NCBI RefSeq assembly: GCF_002958735.1
Contig: NZ_PPGH01000035.1
Span: 522,001 to 586,000, forward strand
Reading direction: 5' to 3'
DNA: 64,000 nucleotides
Source of the DNA: Chromatium okenii
Lineage (GTDB): Bacteria > Pseudomonadota > Gammaproteobacteria > Chromatiales > Chromatiaceae
A program made the translations under genes and the position numbers. The notes beneath the pieces were generated by a model. That model saw only the letters and a program-made list of their open reading frames with translations, was not told the origin of the DNA and ran no database searches. Shown here piece after piece: positions 36,413 to 46,566 of this stretch (positions are counted from its first letter, which is position 1; every line of letters begins with the position of its first letter).

Positions 36413-36458
36413 GCTTGTCCTTTGAATTTCTGTTTTATCTTGCTCCGAGGAGACATCG

Positions 36459-38555
36459 GTGATTCCCAGCCCCATCGTCAAAGAATTCCAGTTCGGCACC
36501 CACCGCGTCCGGCTCGAAACCGGCGAAATCGCCCGTCAAGCCGACGGCGCAGTCTTGGTCAACATGGATGACACCGTGGTTTTTGTGACGGTCGTCGTGG
36601 ATAAACGCTCCAACGTTGAGCGCGATTTCTTGCCATTAACCGTTGATTATCAAGAAAAAACTTATGCCGCTGGGCGCATCCCCGGCGGCTTTTTTCGGCG
36701 TGAAGGGCGTCCCAGCGAAGGCGAAATCCTCACCGCTCGCTTGATTGATCGTCCGGTGCGCCCGCTGTTTGCGGAAGGGTTCTGCAAAGAAGTTCAGGTC
36801 ATCGCCACCGTTAAATCGTTGAATCCGGCGGTGAATCCAGAAATTCCGGCGTTGATCGGCGCATCTGCGGCGCTGTCGATTGCGGGGCTGCCGTTTAACG
36901 GACCGATTGGTGCAGCGCGAGTCGGCTATAAAAACGGCGAGTACATTTTGAATCCCGCCATGATTGGATTGGGGCCGGATTCCGATCTTGATTTGATCGT
37001 TGCTGGCACGGATCAAGCCGTGTTGATGGTCGAATCGGAAGCGCGGGGTTTGTCGGAAGAAGTGATGCTGGGCGCGGTGCTGTTTGGGCATCAGCAGTTC
37101 CAGTGCGTGATTCAGGCAATCCGCGAACTCGCCGCCGAGGTGAATAAACCTGCGTTCGCGTGGACGCCACCGCCGCCGAATGCCGAACTCACCGCTGCCG
37201 TTGCTGCTGCCTGTGGTGAGCAAATCGCTGCTGCGTATCAAATCCGTGAAAAGCAGTTACGTTACAGTGCGTTAGATGTAGCGCGGGCTGGCGCAGTCGC
37301 TGCGTTGACTGGCGGTGAGGCGGCGCAGTGGTCGGAAATGCAGGTGAAAACGGCAATCGAACATCTCGAAAGCCAGACCGTGCGCGGCTCCATTCTCGCT
37401 GGCAATCCGCGCATCGACGGACGCGACCGCCACACGGTGCGCCCCATCGCCATTCGCACCAGCGTTCTGCCGCGCACGCACGGTTCGGCGCTGTTCACTC
37501 GCGGCGAAACCCAAGCGATGGTCATCACCACGCTCGGTACTGAACGCGATTCGCAGATCATTGACGCGCTGGACGGCGAACGCCGTGAGCATTTCATGCT
37601 GCATTACAACTTCCCACCGTTCTGCGTCGGCGAGATTGGGCGCGTTGGCAGCCCGAAACGCCGCGAAATCGGGCACGGTCGGCTGGCCAAACGCGGCATC
37701 TTGGCGGTCATGCCCAGCATCGAAGAGTTCCCGTATTCGGTGCGCGTGGTTTCGGAAATCACCGAATCCAACGGCTCCAGTTCGATGGCGAGCGTGTGCG
37801 GCACCAGTTTGGCGTTGATGGACGCGGGTGTGCCGATTAAAGCGCCGGTCGCGGGCGTGGCGATGGGTTTGATTAAGGAAGGCGCGGAGTTTGCCGTCCT
37901 GACCGACATCATGGGCGACGAGGATCATCTCGGCGATATGGATTTCAAGGTCGCCGGCACCGCTGACGGCATCAACGCGCTGCAAATGGACATCAAAATT
38001 GAAGGCATCACGCCGGAGATTATGGAGACCGCGCTGGCGCAGGCTAAAGCTGGGCGGCTGCACATTCTCGGCGAGATGAGCAAGGTCATCACCTCGCATC
38101 GCACCGAGATGTCAGAACACGCGCCGCGCATCATCGAGTTCAAAATTCACCCCGAAAAAATCCGCGATGTCATCGGCAAGGGCGGCGCAGTCATCCGCTC
38201 GATCACCGAGGAAACCGGCGCGACCATCGACATCAACGATGAAGGCGTGGTGAAGATTTTCTCGGTGGAGAAATCCGCTGGTGAAGAGGCGATGCGACGC
38301 ATTCGTTTGATTACCGCTGATGTCGAAGTCGGCAAGATTTACGAAGGTAAAGTGGCACGACTGATGGATTTCGGCGCATTCGTGACGATTCTGCCGGGGC
38401 GCGATGGCTTGGTGCATATCTCGCAGATTTGCGAGGAGCGGGTGCAATCGGTCAGCGATAAGCTGAAAGAAGGCGATCAGGTGCGCGTGAAAGTATTGGA
38501 AGTGGACAAGCAGGGACGGATTCGCTTGAGCATGAAAGCCATTGAACTTGAATAG
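36459..38555 (+). CDS. pnp: Polyribonucleotide nucleotidyltransferase (PNPase)
   Basis: 698 residues. A phosphorolytic 3'-5' exoribonuclease of the degradosome type: two RNase PH domains (1-~215 and ~300-535) joined by a helical domain, then KH (~550-610, [16 protein letters not shown]) and S1 (~620-690, [20 protein letters not shown]). Start is GTG 36459 with a good ribosome site (GAGGAG). The acidic active-site region [19 protein letters not shown] is intact. A perfect terminator follows. Confidence 0.96.
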   Translation: MIPSPIVKEFQFGTHRVRLETGEIARQADGAVLVNMDDTVVFVTVVVDKRSNVERDFLPLTVDYQEKTYAAGRIPGGFFRREGRPSEGEILTARLIDRPVRPLFAEGFCKEVQVIATVKSLNPAVNPEIPALIGASAALSIAGLPFNGPIGAARVGYKNGEYILNPAMIGLGPDSDLDLIVAGTDQAVLMVESEARGLSEEVMLGAVLFGHQQFQCVIQAIRELAAEVNKPAFAWTPPPPNAELTAAVAAACGEQIAAAYQIREKQLRYSALDVARAGAVAALTGGEAAQWSEMQVKTAIEHLESQTVRGSILAGNPRIDGRDRHTVRPIAIRTSVLPRTHGSALFTRGETQAMVITTLGTERDSQIIDALDGERREHFMLHYNFPPFCVGEIGRVGSPKRREIGHGRLAKRGILAVMPSIEEFPYSVRVVSEITESNGSSSMASVCGTSLALMDAGVPIKAPVAGVAMGLIKEGAEFAVLTDIMGDEDHLGDMDFKVAGTADGINALQMDIKIEGITPEIMETALAQAKAGRLHILGEMSKVITSHRTEMSEHAPRIIEFKIHPEKIRDVIGKGGAVIRSITEETGATIDINDEGVVKIFSVEKSAGEEAMRRIRLITADVEVGKIYEGKVARLMDFGAFVTILPGRDGLVHISQICEERVQSVSDKLKEGDQVRVKVLEVDKQGRIRLSMKAIELE

Positions 38556-38567
38556 GTCATAATGCTA

Positions 38568-38596
38568 AGAAAACGCTGAATAATTCAGCGTTTTCT
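38568..38596 (+). terminator. Terminator after pnp
   Basis: GAAAACGCTGAA-TAA-TTCAGCGTTTTC, a perfect 12-bp stem with a 3-nt loop whose distal arm contains T4. Confidence 0.85.
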
Positions 38597-38597
38597 A

Positions 38598-39386
38598 ATG
38601 AACTTAAAATTACATAAAATGAATAACATCACTGAATTTTCCCGCGTCGTTTGTATTAGCGGCGGCAGCTCTGGAATTGGCGCTGAATTAGTCGCACAAT
38701 TTTTAGCCGCTGGCGATCAGGTTTACACCTGCGGACGCGATCCAGCGAAAATAGCGCAATTAGCCAACCGATGGGAAAAAGCCACTGCGAATGGTCAACT
38801 CATTACACAAATTGGTGATGTGACTGATGCAGATTTTCGTGCGCATTTCATCGCGACAATTGCCGAACAATCTGGGCGTTTAGATGTATTAGTGAACAAC
38901 GCAGGCGTTATTCTCGCTTCTGGTGATTTAGAAGAAAGCATTGCCGACTGGCGCATGACTTTAGAAACCAATCTCATTGCACCATTTGCATTGATTCAAG
39001 CCAGCATTCAATTATTAGAAAAAAGCGCAGCGCCAGTGGTGATTAACCTGTCATCAGCCTGCGCACAACAGCCATTTAGCACCTGCACTTCAACCAGTTA
39101 TTCAGTGAGTAAAGCTGGATTAGATATGCTTACGCAGCGTTTAGCACGGGCGCTGGGGCAACGCGGCATTCGTGTGAATGGCATAGCGCCGGGCGTGGTT
39201 AATTCTGAAATGTGGAATGGAGCGCAGGCATTAATGACAGAAACAGTTGCTCGCCGTCATGTCTTAAAACAGCACATTGTGACAGTGACTGATGTTGCCA
39301 ATGCCGTGTTATTTATCGCTTCTGCGCAAGCACAATTAATTACTGGAGTGACACTTAATGTTGATGCTGGTTATACGCTGGGTTAA
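38598..39386 (+). CDS. Short-chain dehydrogenase/reductase
   Basis: 262 residues from ATG 38598, or 255 if ATG 38619 is used; neither has a clear ribosome site. Classical SDR: nucleotide-binding GGSSGIGAE, NNAG, the catalytic Ser in INLSSACAQ and YSVSK (Tyr-x-x-x-Lys), ending INVDAGYTLG-like. The substrate is unknown. It lies just behind the pnp terminator and ends ~180 bp before the SCP2 gene. Confidence 0.85.
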   Translation: MNLKLHKMNNITEFSRVVCISGGSSGIGAELVAQFLAAGDQVYTCGRDPAKIAQLANRWEKATANGQLITQIGDVTDADFRAHFIATIAEQSGRLDVLVNNAGVILASGDLEESIADWRMTLETNLIAPFALIQASIQLLEKSAAPVVINLSSACAQQPFSTCTSTSYSVSKAGLDMLTQRLARALGQRGIRVNGIAPGVVNSEMWNGAQALMTETVARRHVLKQHIVTVTDVANAVLFIASAQAQLITGVTLNVDAGYTLG

Positions 39387-39568
39387 ATTAAATTTGGTTT
39401 AATTGCGCATTCATCAACGCATTGCATCGCTCGCACTCCCGCGCTCAACGCCACGCCAGCACCGTGACGATCTAGTATTTTTTACGAATAATCCTGATAG
39501 AATCTAGCGCGGCGCACACCACTGCGTCCAAAGTCTTGTTTTTATAACTACACTGGAGGCTTAAAACG

Positions 39569-39988
39569 ATGGCTGCAATTTTCTCTGCTGACTGGATGAA
39601 TCAACTCAAGGATGCGTGGAACGCAGAACCCGAAGTTCGGGAGAAGCTCGCCGAGATCGGTTTTAACTCAGTGATTTACTGCGGTTTTAAAGACGAAGAA
39701 AACCCGCGTGGTCTGTTCGTGGTTGAAAATGGTGTCTGTGTTCGCGCTGGTGACTGGGTCGACAGCGATCCGCCAGCCAACTGGGACATGCGGGCTGATC
39801 TGAAAGATTGGCTCAAATGGGTGGAGAATGGCATCGGCATGATGGGCATGGGCACTGCGTTTGCGACCGGCAAGCTCAAATTTAAAGTCGGTGATTACAA
39901 AGCCATGTTGAAAGACCCGCGCATGGCCAATCCATTTGTTAAGAGTTTCGGTTTAATGCAGCAAATTGACACCGATGAATTGAAATAA
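39569..39988 (+). CDS. SCP2 sterol-binding-domain protein
   Basis: 139 residues filling one SCP2-like domain: an N-terminal helix FSADWMNQLKDAWNAEPEV, a sheet region with FVVENGVCVRAGDW, WDMRADLKDWLKWVENGIGMMG, and GKLKFKVGDYKAMLKDPRMANPFVKSFG. Such small proteins bind lipids or acyl chains in a hydrophobic tunnel; the cargo is unknown. A strong ribosome site (TGGAGG) precedes the ATG. It has its own terminator. Confidence 0.8.
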   Translation: MAAIFSADWMNQLKDAWNAEPEVREKLAEIGFNSVIYCGFKDEENPRGLFVVENGVCVRAGDWVDSDPPANWDMRADLKDWLKWVENGIGMMGMGTAFATGKLKFKVGDYKAMLKDPRMANPFVKSFGLMQQIDTDELK

Positions 39989-40018
39989 ACCGTTGATGGT
40001 ATTTCGGTTTAATGAATG

Positions 40019-40047
40019 AAAAAGCCCGCAGCGATGCGGGCTTTTTT
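40019..40047. terminator. Terminator between convergent SCP2 gene and pdxH
   Basis: AAAGCCCGCA-GCGA-TGCGGGCTTTTTT, a 10-bp stem with a tetraloop and flanking A and T runs, usable on both strands. Confidence 0.9.
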
Positions 40048-40057
40048 AATGCGTGAT

Positions 40058-40705
40058 TTAAGGCGCAAGGCGGTCTATTTCCCAGCAATCAGGATTGGTT
40101 GAATTGCGGCGATAACAAAAACGGTCATGCAAACGACTGTCGCGTCCTTGCCAGAATTCAATACGTTCAGGAATGACGCGATAACCGCCCCAAAACTCCG
40201 GCAATGGCACTTCTCCCTGCGCAAATTTCTGAGCAATTTCAGCAACTTTTGCTTCTAAAATACTGCGCGACCGAATGACTTGACTTTGCGGTGATGACCA
40301 CGCACCCAATTGGCTACCACGCGGTCGCGTTATAAAGTATTTCAGTGACTCCGCAGTAGAAATGCGTTCAGCACAACCATTGATTTGTACCTGCCGCGCC
40401 AGCGCCACCCACGGAAATAACAACGCCACCTGTGAATTCTGTTCAATCTCTGTGCTTTGCGGCTGTGGTAATTGGTAAAAAAACAAATCCCCGTGCATCA
40501 TAGAGTTTTAATAATACAGTGCGCACTGATGGTTGATGCTGTGCATTCACGGTGCACAGCTCATTGCATTCGGTTCTGGTAATTCAGTATTGATTGCCAA
40601 TTCATACCATTGCTGAAATTGTAAGATTGGATCGTTATTGAGTTCTGCTCGCGTCAAACCGTGCGCCATTAATTCATTTCGCACCTGTTCTGGATTGACA
40701 TTCAT
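40058..40705 (-). pseudogene. pdxH: Pyridoxamine 5'-phosphate oxidase, three frameshifts
   Basis: FMN oxidase making PLP. The N-terminal part (MNVNPEQVRNELMAHGLTRA ... ILQFQQWYELAI ... LPEPNAMSCA) and the C-terminal part (GSQLGAWSSPQSQVI, LPEFWGGYRVIPERIEFWQG, LHDRFCYRR) are in different frames. Restoring one missing base near 40553, one in the T7 run near 40487 and one near 40463 links them through SVRTVLLKLYDARGFVFFTNY into ~215 residues, the normal size. Start ATG 40705 has AGGAAA upstream. Three independent -1 breaks in an otherwise well-conserved enzyme suggest sequencing deletions. Confidence 0.85.
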
Positions 40706-40749
40706 TGCGTTATTTCCTGTGATTTTCAATTTCACTGCGCTAAACCAAT

Positions 40750-41253
40750 TCATTGTCGTTGTAATAGCGCCAGCAATTCATTTAATGCGGTCGTCACTGC
40801 TTGATAACGCACTGCATCACGGTCGCCGTCATAGCAAAAATGACGGCTAATAATGTTTCCGTCGGGCAAGCCCCAGCCGATCCACACCGTGCCGACGGGT
40901 TTGGACGCTGTGCCGCCGCTGGGTCCGGCAATACCACTGATTGCAAGGGCAATTTCCGCCGAACTGTGCGCCAGTGCTCCAGCAACCATTGCCCGCACCA
41001 CTGCTTCACTGACTGCGCCATGCGCTGCGAGCAGTGCCGGAGCAACGCCGAGCATGTCCTGTTTAGCTGCGTTGCTGTAGGTCACAAATCCGCGTTCAAA
41101 CCATGCACTGCTGCCGGCGAGGTCGGTGATGATTTTCGCCACCCAGCCGCCGGTGCAGGATTCCGCCGTCACCAAGCGCCAGCCGCGTTGTTGTAATAAT
41201 TCGCCGAGCTGGGCGGCGCAGCAGGCGGGATCATCAAAAGGCAGTTGCTTCAT
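40750..41253 (-). CDS. pncC: CinA-type nicotinamide-nucleotide amidohydrolase
   Basis: 167 residues forming only the C-terminal CinA domain. LVTAESCTGGWVAKIITDLAGSS, FVTYSNAAKQDMLGV and ALAISGIAGPSGGT are signature blocks. It deamidates nicotinamide mononucleotide in NAD recycling. ATG 41253 is chosen because family members begin near here; the upstream extension has no support. It is intact, and its stop overlaps the extended pdxH frame, so the two are likely co-transcribed. Confidence 0.88.
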   Translation of the reverse strand: MKQLPFDDPACCAAQLGELLQQRGWRLVTAESCTGGWVAKIITDLAGSSAWFERGFVTYSNAAKQDMLGVAPALLAAHGAVSEAVVRAMVAGALAHSSAEIALAISGIAGPSGGTASKPVGTVWIGWGLPDGNIISRHFCYDGDRDAVRYQAVTTALNELLALLQRQ

Positions 41254-41357
41254 TGGGGAGTGGTTTATGGTGATTTTCGTTGGTCTACTAAATTGAGGCG
41301 CTGCGTTACCATTCAATCATCAAGTCATGCCGACTAAAACACAGGATAAATTGCACC

Positions 41358-41951
41358 ATGCTTTTAATGATCGACAATTACGATTCCTTTACTTACAACC
41401 TCGTGCAGTATTTCGGCGAGCTGGGCGCGGCGGTGCGCGTGGTGCGCAATGATGAAATGACGGTGGAACAGGTGGCGGCGCTGCAACCAGAGCGAATCGT
41501 GATTTCGCCCGGTCCGTGCACTCCAAACGAGGCAGGAATTTCGGTGGCGCTGATTCAGGCAATGGCGGGGCGTGTACCGATTTTAGGTGTCTGTCTCGGT
41601 CATCAAGCGATCGGTCAAGCGTTCGGTGGCGTAATCATTAAAGCGCCGACCGTGATGCACGGCAAAACTTCGCAAGTGCATCACCGCAATTGCGGCGTGT
41701 TTCATGGATTAAAAAGTCCTTTTGAAGCAACCCGTTATCATTCGCTCGTTATCGAACAAGCCAGTCTGCCGGATTGTCTCGAAGTGACTGCATGGACGCA
41801 GACTCAAGACGGCGAGCGCGAGGCCATCATGGGTGTGCGACATCGAACGCTGCCGATTCAAGGCGTGCAATTTCATCCCGAATCTATCCTGACCGAGCAC
41901 GGTCACGACCTGCTGCTTAATTTCATCATGGGAGCGACCGATGAACATTAA
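41358..41951 (+). CDS. trpG: Anthranilate/aminodeoxychorismate synthase glutamine amidotransferase
   Basis: 197 residues, class I amidotransferase. Nucleophile Cys79 in [15 protein letters not shown]; partner His173 and Glu175 in [11 protein letters not shown]; start [18 protein letters not shown]. It supplies ammonia to TrpE (tryptophan) and, in many bacteria, also to PabB (folate). The stop overlaps the trpD ATG region by 11 bp, and trpC follows, so a trp role is clear. trpE is not in the window. Intact, unlike its neighbours. Confidence 0.93.
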   Translation: MLLMIDNYDSFTYNLVQYFGELGAAVRVVRNDEMTVEQVAALQPERIVISPGPCTPNEAGISVALIQAMAGRVPILGVCLGHQAIGQAFGGVIIKAPTVMHGKTSQVHHRNCGVFHGLKSPFEATRYHSLVIEQASLPDCLEVTAWTQTQDGEREAIMGVRHRTLPIQGVQFHPESILTEHGHDLLLNFIMGATDEH

Positions 41952-42965
41952 AGATGCCATTGCCCGCTGTTTGGAGCGCCAAGACCTCGCGAAGACGACA
42001 TGAGTGCCGTCATGCGGGCAGTGATGACCGGCGGCGCGACCTCGGCGCAAATCGCTGGTTTTTTAATTGCGCTGCGCATGAAAGGCGAAACCGTCACTGA
42101 AATCACCGCCGCAGCCAGCGTCATGCGCGAATTGGCGACCGGTGTTGATCTCACTGGGCTGGCGCACACGTGGACATCGTCGGCACTGGCGGCGATGCGT
42201 CCGGCACTTTCAACGTCTCCACCGCCAGCATGTTCGTGGCTGCAGCAGCGGGTTGTCTGGTTGCAAAACATGGAAATCGTTCAGTTTCTAGCAAATCCGG
42301 TGCGGCGGATGTGTTGGAAATTGCGGCGTTAATTTGGCTTAACGCCCGCGCAGGTGGTGCGCTGCGTCCGTGAAATCGGCGTTGGTTTTATGTTCGCGCC
42401 CGGTCATCACGGCGCGATGAAACACGCCATCGGACCACGCCGCGAGCTGGGTGTACGCACCATTTTCAACGTGTTAGGTCCGCTCACCAATCCGGCGCGA
42501 GTGCCGAATCAGGTGCTCGGCGTGTTCAGTGCGGCGTTATTAGAACCGCTGGCGCTGGTGTTGCAACGCCTCGGCAGTCGGCATGTGCTGGTCGTCCACG
42601 CCCGCGACGGTTTGGATGAAATCAGCATTGCCGCGCCCACCGACATCGCCGAATTGAAAGACGGCGTGATTCATCGCTACAGCATCCAGCCGGAAGATTT
42701 CGGTCTGACTCGCGCCAATCTCGCCGACATTCGCGTCAACGATCCAGCGGAAAGTTTGGAAATGTTGCGCGGCGTACTTGCTGGTCAACCCGGCGCAGCG
42801 CGTGACATCGTGCAACTCAACGCGGGCGCGGCGATTTACGCAGCGGGCTGCGCTGACAGCCTCGCCGCAGGCATTGCGCTGGCGGAAACTGCGCTCACCA
42901 ACGGCGCAGCAGCGCAGCGTTTTGAACAATTGATCGCGCTCACCGCCAGCTTTGCTGCCAACTGA
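41941..42965 (+). pseudogene. trpD: Anthranilate phosphoribosyltransferase, several frameshifts
   Basis: It transfers phosphoribose to anthranilate. Pieces in order: [56 protein letters not shown] with [18 protein letters not shown]; and VGFMFAPGHHGAMKHAIGPRRELGVRT ... FNVLGPLTNPA. All catalytic motifs survive. One missing base near 41989, one near 42172 and two near 42320-42340 account for every break. Restored length ~342 residues is normal. Confidence 0.87.
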
Positions 42966-42990
42966 CCACTGAAAACTGCCAATAACTCAA

Positions 42991-43781
42991 ATGACTGATA
43001 CACCTGATATTTTGAAAAAAATCCTGCGCCGCAAAGTGGACGAAATCCGCGATCGCGTCGCGCAGATGCCGCTGACGGAACTGCAAGCACGAGTCGCAGA
43101 CGCTGATCCGCCACGCGGTTTTGCTGATGCGCTGGCGGCGAAAATTGCTGCCGGTCAATCGGCAGTCATCGCCGAAATCAAAAAAGCCAGCCCCAGCAAA
43201 GGCGTGATTCGTGCTGATTTTCATCCCGCTGCCATTGCTGCCAGTTATGCGCAAGCTGGCGCAGCTGTTTATCGGTATTAACTGATATTGATTTTTTTCA
43301 AGGCAGCGATGCGTATTTGCAAGCAGCGCGAGCAGCCTGCGCATTACCGGTCATTCGCAAAGATTTCATTATTGATCCGTATCAGGTTTATGAAGCGCGG
43401 GTGCTGGGTGCGGATTGCATTTTGTTAATTGCGGCTGGGCTTGATGATGCGCGATTAACAGAATTAAACGCGCTGGCGCAGAATTGAACATGGACGTATT
43501 AGTTGAAGTGCATGATGCAGCGGAATTGGCGCGAGCATTAGCGATTCCCGGACGGTTAATTGGAATTAACAACCGCGATTTGCGCACCTTTGAAATGAAT
43601 CTGAACACGACATTGGAATTACGCGCAGCCATTCCGCGGAACGCTGCTGGTGACGGAAAGCGGAATTCTATTGCCGGAAGATGTTGCATTAATGCGAGCG
43701 CACGGCGTGAATGCGTTTTTAGTCGGTGAAGCCTTTATGCGAGCTGCTGATCCAGGCGCAGCATTGGCGGCACTGTTTTGA
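42991..43781 (+). pseudogene. trpC: Indole-3-glycerol phosphate synthase, several frameshifts
   Basis: TIM-barrel enzyme closing the indole ring. [19 protein letters not shown] and ASYAQAGAA end in frame 1. [20 protein letters not shown] and [29 protein letters not shown] are in a second frame, [13 protein letters not shown] and [15 protein letters not shown] in a third, and [19 protein letters not shown] in another. Single missing bases near 43275 (which restores AACLSVLTD) and 43484, plus a two-base change near 43641, give one protein of ~265 residues. The catalytic Lys and Glu motifs are retained. Confidence 0.87.
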
Positions 43782-43788
43782 ATTGGCG

Positions 43789-44061
43789 ATGATCACTTAT
43801 GATGAAGCCAAGCGCATCGCCAATCTAAAAAAGCACGGTCTTGATTTTGTTGGCTGTGAAACGATCTTCGATGAATTCATGTTAGTTTTTAAAGATGATC
43901 GTGAAGCCTATGGTGAAGAACGTTATCTTGCTTTAGGTCTCAAGTCAGGGCGTGTTGTTGCAGTGGTTTATACCGAACGCAACGATAACATTCGTATTAT
44001 TTCCCTTCGTAAGGCAACCAGCAATGAACACAAACGCTATTTTGAAGCACGCGGAGACTGA
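43789..44061 (+). CDS. brnT: BrnT-family ribonuclease toxin
   Basis: 90 residues: MITYDEAKRIANLKKHGLDF is the BrnT N-terminal pattern, followed by FKDDREAYGEERYLALG, VVAVVYTERNDNIRIISLRKA and KRYFEAR. BrnT is a RelE-fold ribonuclease held inactive by BrnA. ATG 43789 is chosen because it starts the family motif; the longer frame overlaps trpC. It begins 7 bp after the corrected trpC stop, so it may ride on the trp transcript. Intact, although flanked by broken genes. Confidence 0.88.
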   Translation: MITYDEAKRIANLKKHGLDFVGCETIFDEFMLVFKDDREAYGEERYLALGLKSGRVVAVVYTERNDNIRIISLRKATSNEHKRYFEARGD

Positions 44062-44088
44062 TTTAACCATTGGGAACGCATTGACGCG

Positions 44089-44310
44089 ATGAGCGACGCT
44101 GAGATTGATCAATCTGATCATCCTGAATGGACAGATGCAGAGTTTTCTAAAGCGCAGCGACGAGAGCCAAATCGCTTTCCAATCAAGGAAAAAGTCACGA
44201 TTGATTACAGTCCTGAAGTGTTGGCTGCATTTCGTTCAACGGGGCATGATTGGCAGACGCGCATGGATGAGGCGTTAAAAGATTGGCTCAAAACGCATTC
44301 GCCAGCCTGA
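44089..44310 (+). CDS. brnA: BrnA-family antitoxin
   Basis: 73 residues with the C-terminal BrnA pattern VTIDYSPEVLAAFRSTGHDWQTRMDEALKDWL, a ribbon-helix-helix-like DNA-binding and dimer region. The N-terminal half (SDHPEWTDAEFSKAQR) is the part that would contact the toxin. Order toxin then antitoxin, with a 27-bp gap, is usual for brnTA, and the complex normally represses its own promoter. None is obvious here apart from read-through. Confidence 0.88.
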   Translation: MSDAEIDQSDHPEWTDAEFSKAQRREPNRFPIKEKVTIDYSPEVLAAFRSTGHDWQTRMDEALKDWLKTHSPA

Positions 44311-44375
44311 CAGCGCCATCTGCCGTTGCTTGTCAGTTTTCTCACATTCCGCACGAATTCATCCCGCAACCAGCA

Positions 44376-44398
44376 CTGGCGCAATCCCCCTGCGCCAG
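44376..44398. other. Perfect hairpin in the brnA-rnfB gap
   Basis: CTGGCGCA (44376-44383) and TGCGCCAG (44391-44398) are perfect inverted repeats around ATCCCCC. There is no T tract. The remaining ~230 bp between brnA and rnfB show nothing else I can name. Confidence 0.4.
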
Positions 44399-44538
44399 CG
44401 CCGTAACTCTTTATTTTTTAATGGATTACGGCATTCACAAAACGCAGCGTTAACGCTTGGCACTTGGTTTGCTTTTGCTCATGACATCGCAATTATTCAG
44501 CCCTGTTGCATCGGGGAAGACACACGAGCATCGCCATC

Positions 44539-45016
44539 ATGTTGTCCGCCATCACCAGTCTTTTCATTCTCGGCCTTACTCTCGGCGGATTGCTCGGCCT
44601 CGCCGCTCGCTATCTAAAAGTCGAGGGCAATCCTTTGACCGAGCAGCTCGCTGCCTTATTGCCCGGCTCGCAATGCGGACAATGCGGTTATCCCGGCTGC
44701 GGCCCGCAGCAGAGGCGATTGCTTCCGGTGCAGCGCGAGTCACCATTTGTCGCCCCGGCGGTCGCGCGTCGCAGAAGATTTAGCGGCAGTGTTGGGCGTG
44801 TCGGTGGATATGGCGGGTGTCGAAGAGAAACCGCCGTTGATCGCTCACATTCACGAACAGCTCTGCATCGGCTGCACCAAATGCTTCAAACGCTGCCCCA
44901 CCGACGCAATTATGGGCGCTAACAATATGATTCATAGCGTGTTTGCGGATGCCTGCATCGGTTGCGAAAAGTGTTTTGAGGCTTGCCCCACCGAATGTAT
45001 CGAAATGCGCCACTGA
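44539..45016 (+). pseudogene. rnfB: Electron transport complex subunit RnfB, two frameshifts
   Basis: A membrane-anchored iron-sulfur protein of the Rnf ferredoxin:NAD oxidoreductase. N-terminal anchor [20 protein letters not shown], then the 4Fe-4S motif [14 protein letters not shown], and later two ferredoxin clusters ([24 protein letters not shown]). One missing C near 44703 (restoring [20 protein letters not shown]) and one missing base near 44769 (restoring [13 protein letters not shown]) rebuild ~160 residues. All cluster cysteines remain. rnfA, its usual upstream neighbour, is absent. Confidence 0.85.
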
Positions 45017-45074
45017 CGGCGACGCTGCAAACTTGGTATTGGCCCAAACCTTGGCACTGATGGCTGGATAAATC

Positions 45075-46548
45075 ATGCAACTGTTCAACATTCGCGGCGG
45101 CGTTCATCCCGACGATTGCAAGCAATTGTCGGCAAATCAACCGATTGAAACGCTGCCGCTGCCTGCGCTGCTGCACATTCCGTTGCAGCAGCACATTGGA
45201 GCGCCAGCAAGTCCGGCAGTCCGGCGTGGGCAGCGCGTGCCAAAGGCGATTTGATTGCCAACGGACAGGGCGTGATTTCTGCGCCCGTTCACGCACCAAC
45301 TTCAGGGCGCATCGTCGGTGTCGGCAGTTATCCCGCGCATCACGCTTCGGGTTTGTCCGTGCCGACCGTGACGCTGCAACCCGACGGCGAAGATCGCTGG
45401 GCAGATTCGATCAAGGGTGTCGCCGATCCGTTCGCGCTTGATCCCGACGACATCGCAGCGCGAGTCGGCGCAGCGGGCATTGTCGGGCTGGGCGGCGCAA
45501 CCTTTCCGGCAGCAGTCAAACTCAATTTGCGCAAAAAATACCGACTGCACACGCTGGTGATTAACGGCGCGGAATGCGAGCCATATCTCACTTGCGACGA
45601 CCGGTTGATGCGCGAACAGGCTGATGCAGTGCTCGATGGCATTCGCATCATGGCGCACGCGCTCGTGTGACACGAATCATTATTGCCATTGAAAACAACA
45701 AGCCCGAAGCGCAAGCGGCGATGACTGTTGCTGCATCCCAGCATTCCAATATCCAGATCGCGCATTTGCCGACCCGTTATCCGATGGGTTCGGAGAAGCA
45801 TCTGGTGCAGGCGTTGACCGGACAGGAAACTCCGGCGCGTGGTTTGACGCGATATTGGTGTCGTCGTGCACAACCCAGCGACTGCGTTTGCGGTGCATGA
45901 GGCGCTGCGTTTTGGTTATCCGCTGGTGTCGCGGGTGGTCACAGTCAGCGGCGGCGCGATTCAACAGCCGCGCAATGTGCGCGTGCTGCTGGGAACGCGA
46001 GTGCAGGATTTACTGGATTATTGCGGTGGTTTCACTGTCGAACCCACGCGCTTTCTGAGTGGCGGGCCGATGATGGGACAACCGCTGCCGAGTGCGCGAG
46101 TGCCGATGGTGAAAGGCAGTAACGGTGTGCTGGCGCTGACGGCAGCGAAGTGAATGCGCAGCCGCCGATGCCCTGTATTCGCTGCGGCAGCTGCATTCAA
46201 TCCTGCCCGTGTGGGCTGGTGCCGTTGGATTTGGCGGCACACACCCGCGCTGGCGAATTGGAAGGCGCAGTCAAATTGGGTTTACTGGATTGCATCGGCT
46301 GCGGCTCCTGCGCGTATGTTTGCCCGTCGCATTTGCCGCTGGTGCAATTTTTCAATTATGCGAAAGGCGAAATGGCAGCTCGCGGTCGCGCCAAGCAGAA
46401 ACAGGTTGAAACCAAGCGGTTGATTGAACAGCGCACGGCGCGAATGGAAGCCATTCAACAGGCTAAACGCGAAGCAATGGCAGCGCGGAAACGTGAAGCT
46501 GATGCGAAAAAGAAAGCTGCTGCTGCCGCCGCGCCAGCTTCAATCTAA
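45075..46548 (+). pseudogene. rnfC: Electron transport complex subunit RnfC, about five frame breaks
   Basis: The peripheral NADH/FMN and Fe-S subunit of Rnf. Pieces in order: FNIRGGVHPDDCKQLSANQP; LIANGQGVISAPVHAPTSG; GLGGATFPAAVKLN ... LVINGAECEPYLTCDDRLM; TRIIIAIENNKPEAQAA; VVVHNPATAFAVHEALRFGY; then CIRCGSCIQSCPCGLVPLDL and CIGCGSCAYVCPSHLPLVQF for two 4Fe-4S clusters. Breaks lie near 45215, 45235, 45677, 45860 and 46149. The C-terminus (to 46548) is a Lys/Ala/Arg-rich helix, shorter than the long repeats of some enterobacterial RnfC. Functional motifs are all retained. Confidence 0.85.
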
Positions 46549-46566
46549 AATATCGGGACATCCAAC

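Noticed and set aside
40480..40495. A T7 run in pdxH as a programmed frameshift site
   Set aside because: pdxH has two further -1 breaks without slippery sequence and the same type of break occurs in a dozen unrelated genes, so local base loss explains it better.
44376..44398. CTGGCGCA/TGCGCCAG hairpin as terminator of brnTA
   Set aside because: A perfect stem but no T tract; listed only as a hairpin.
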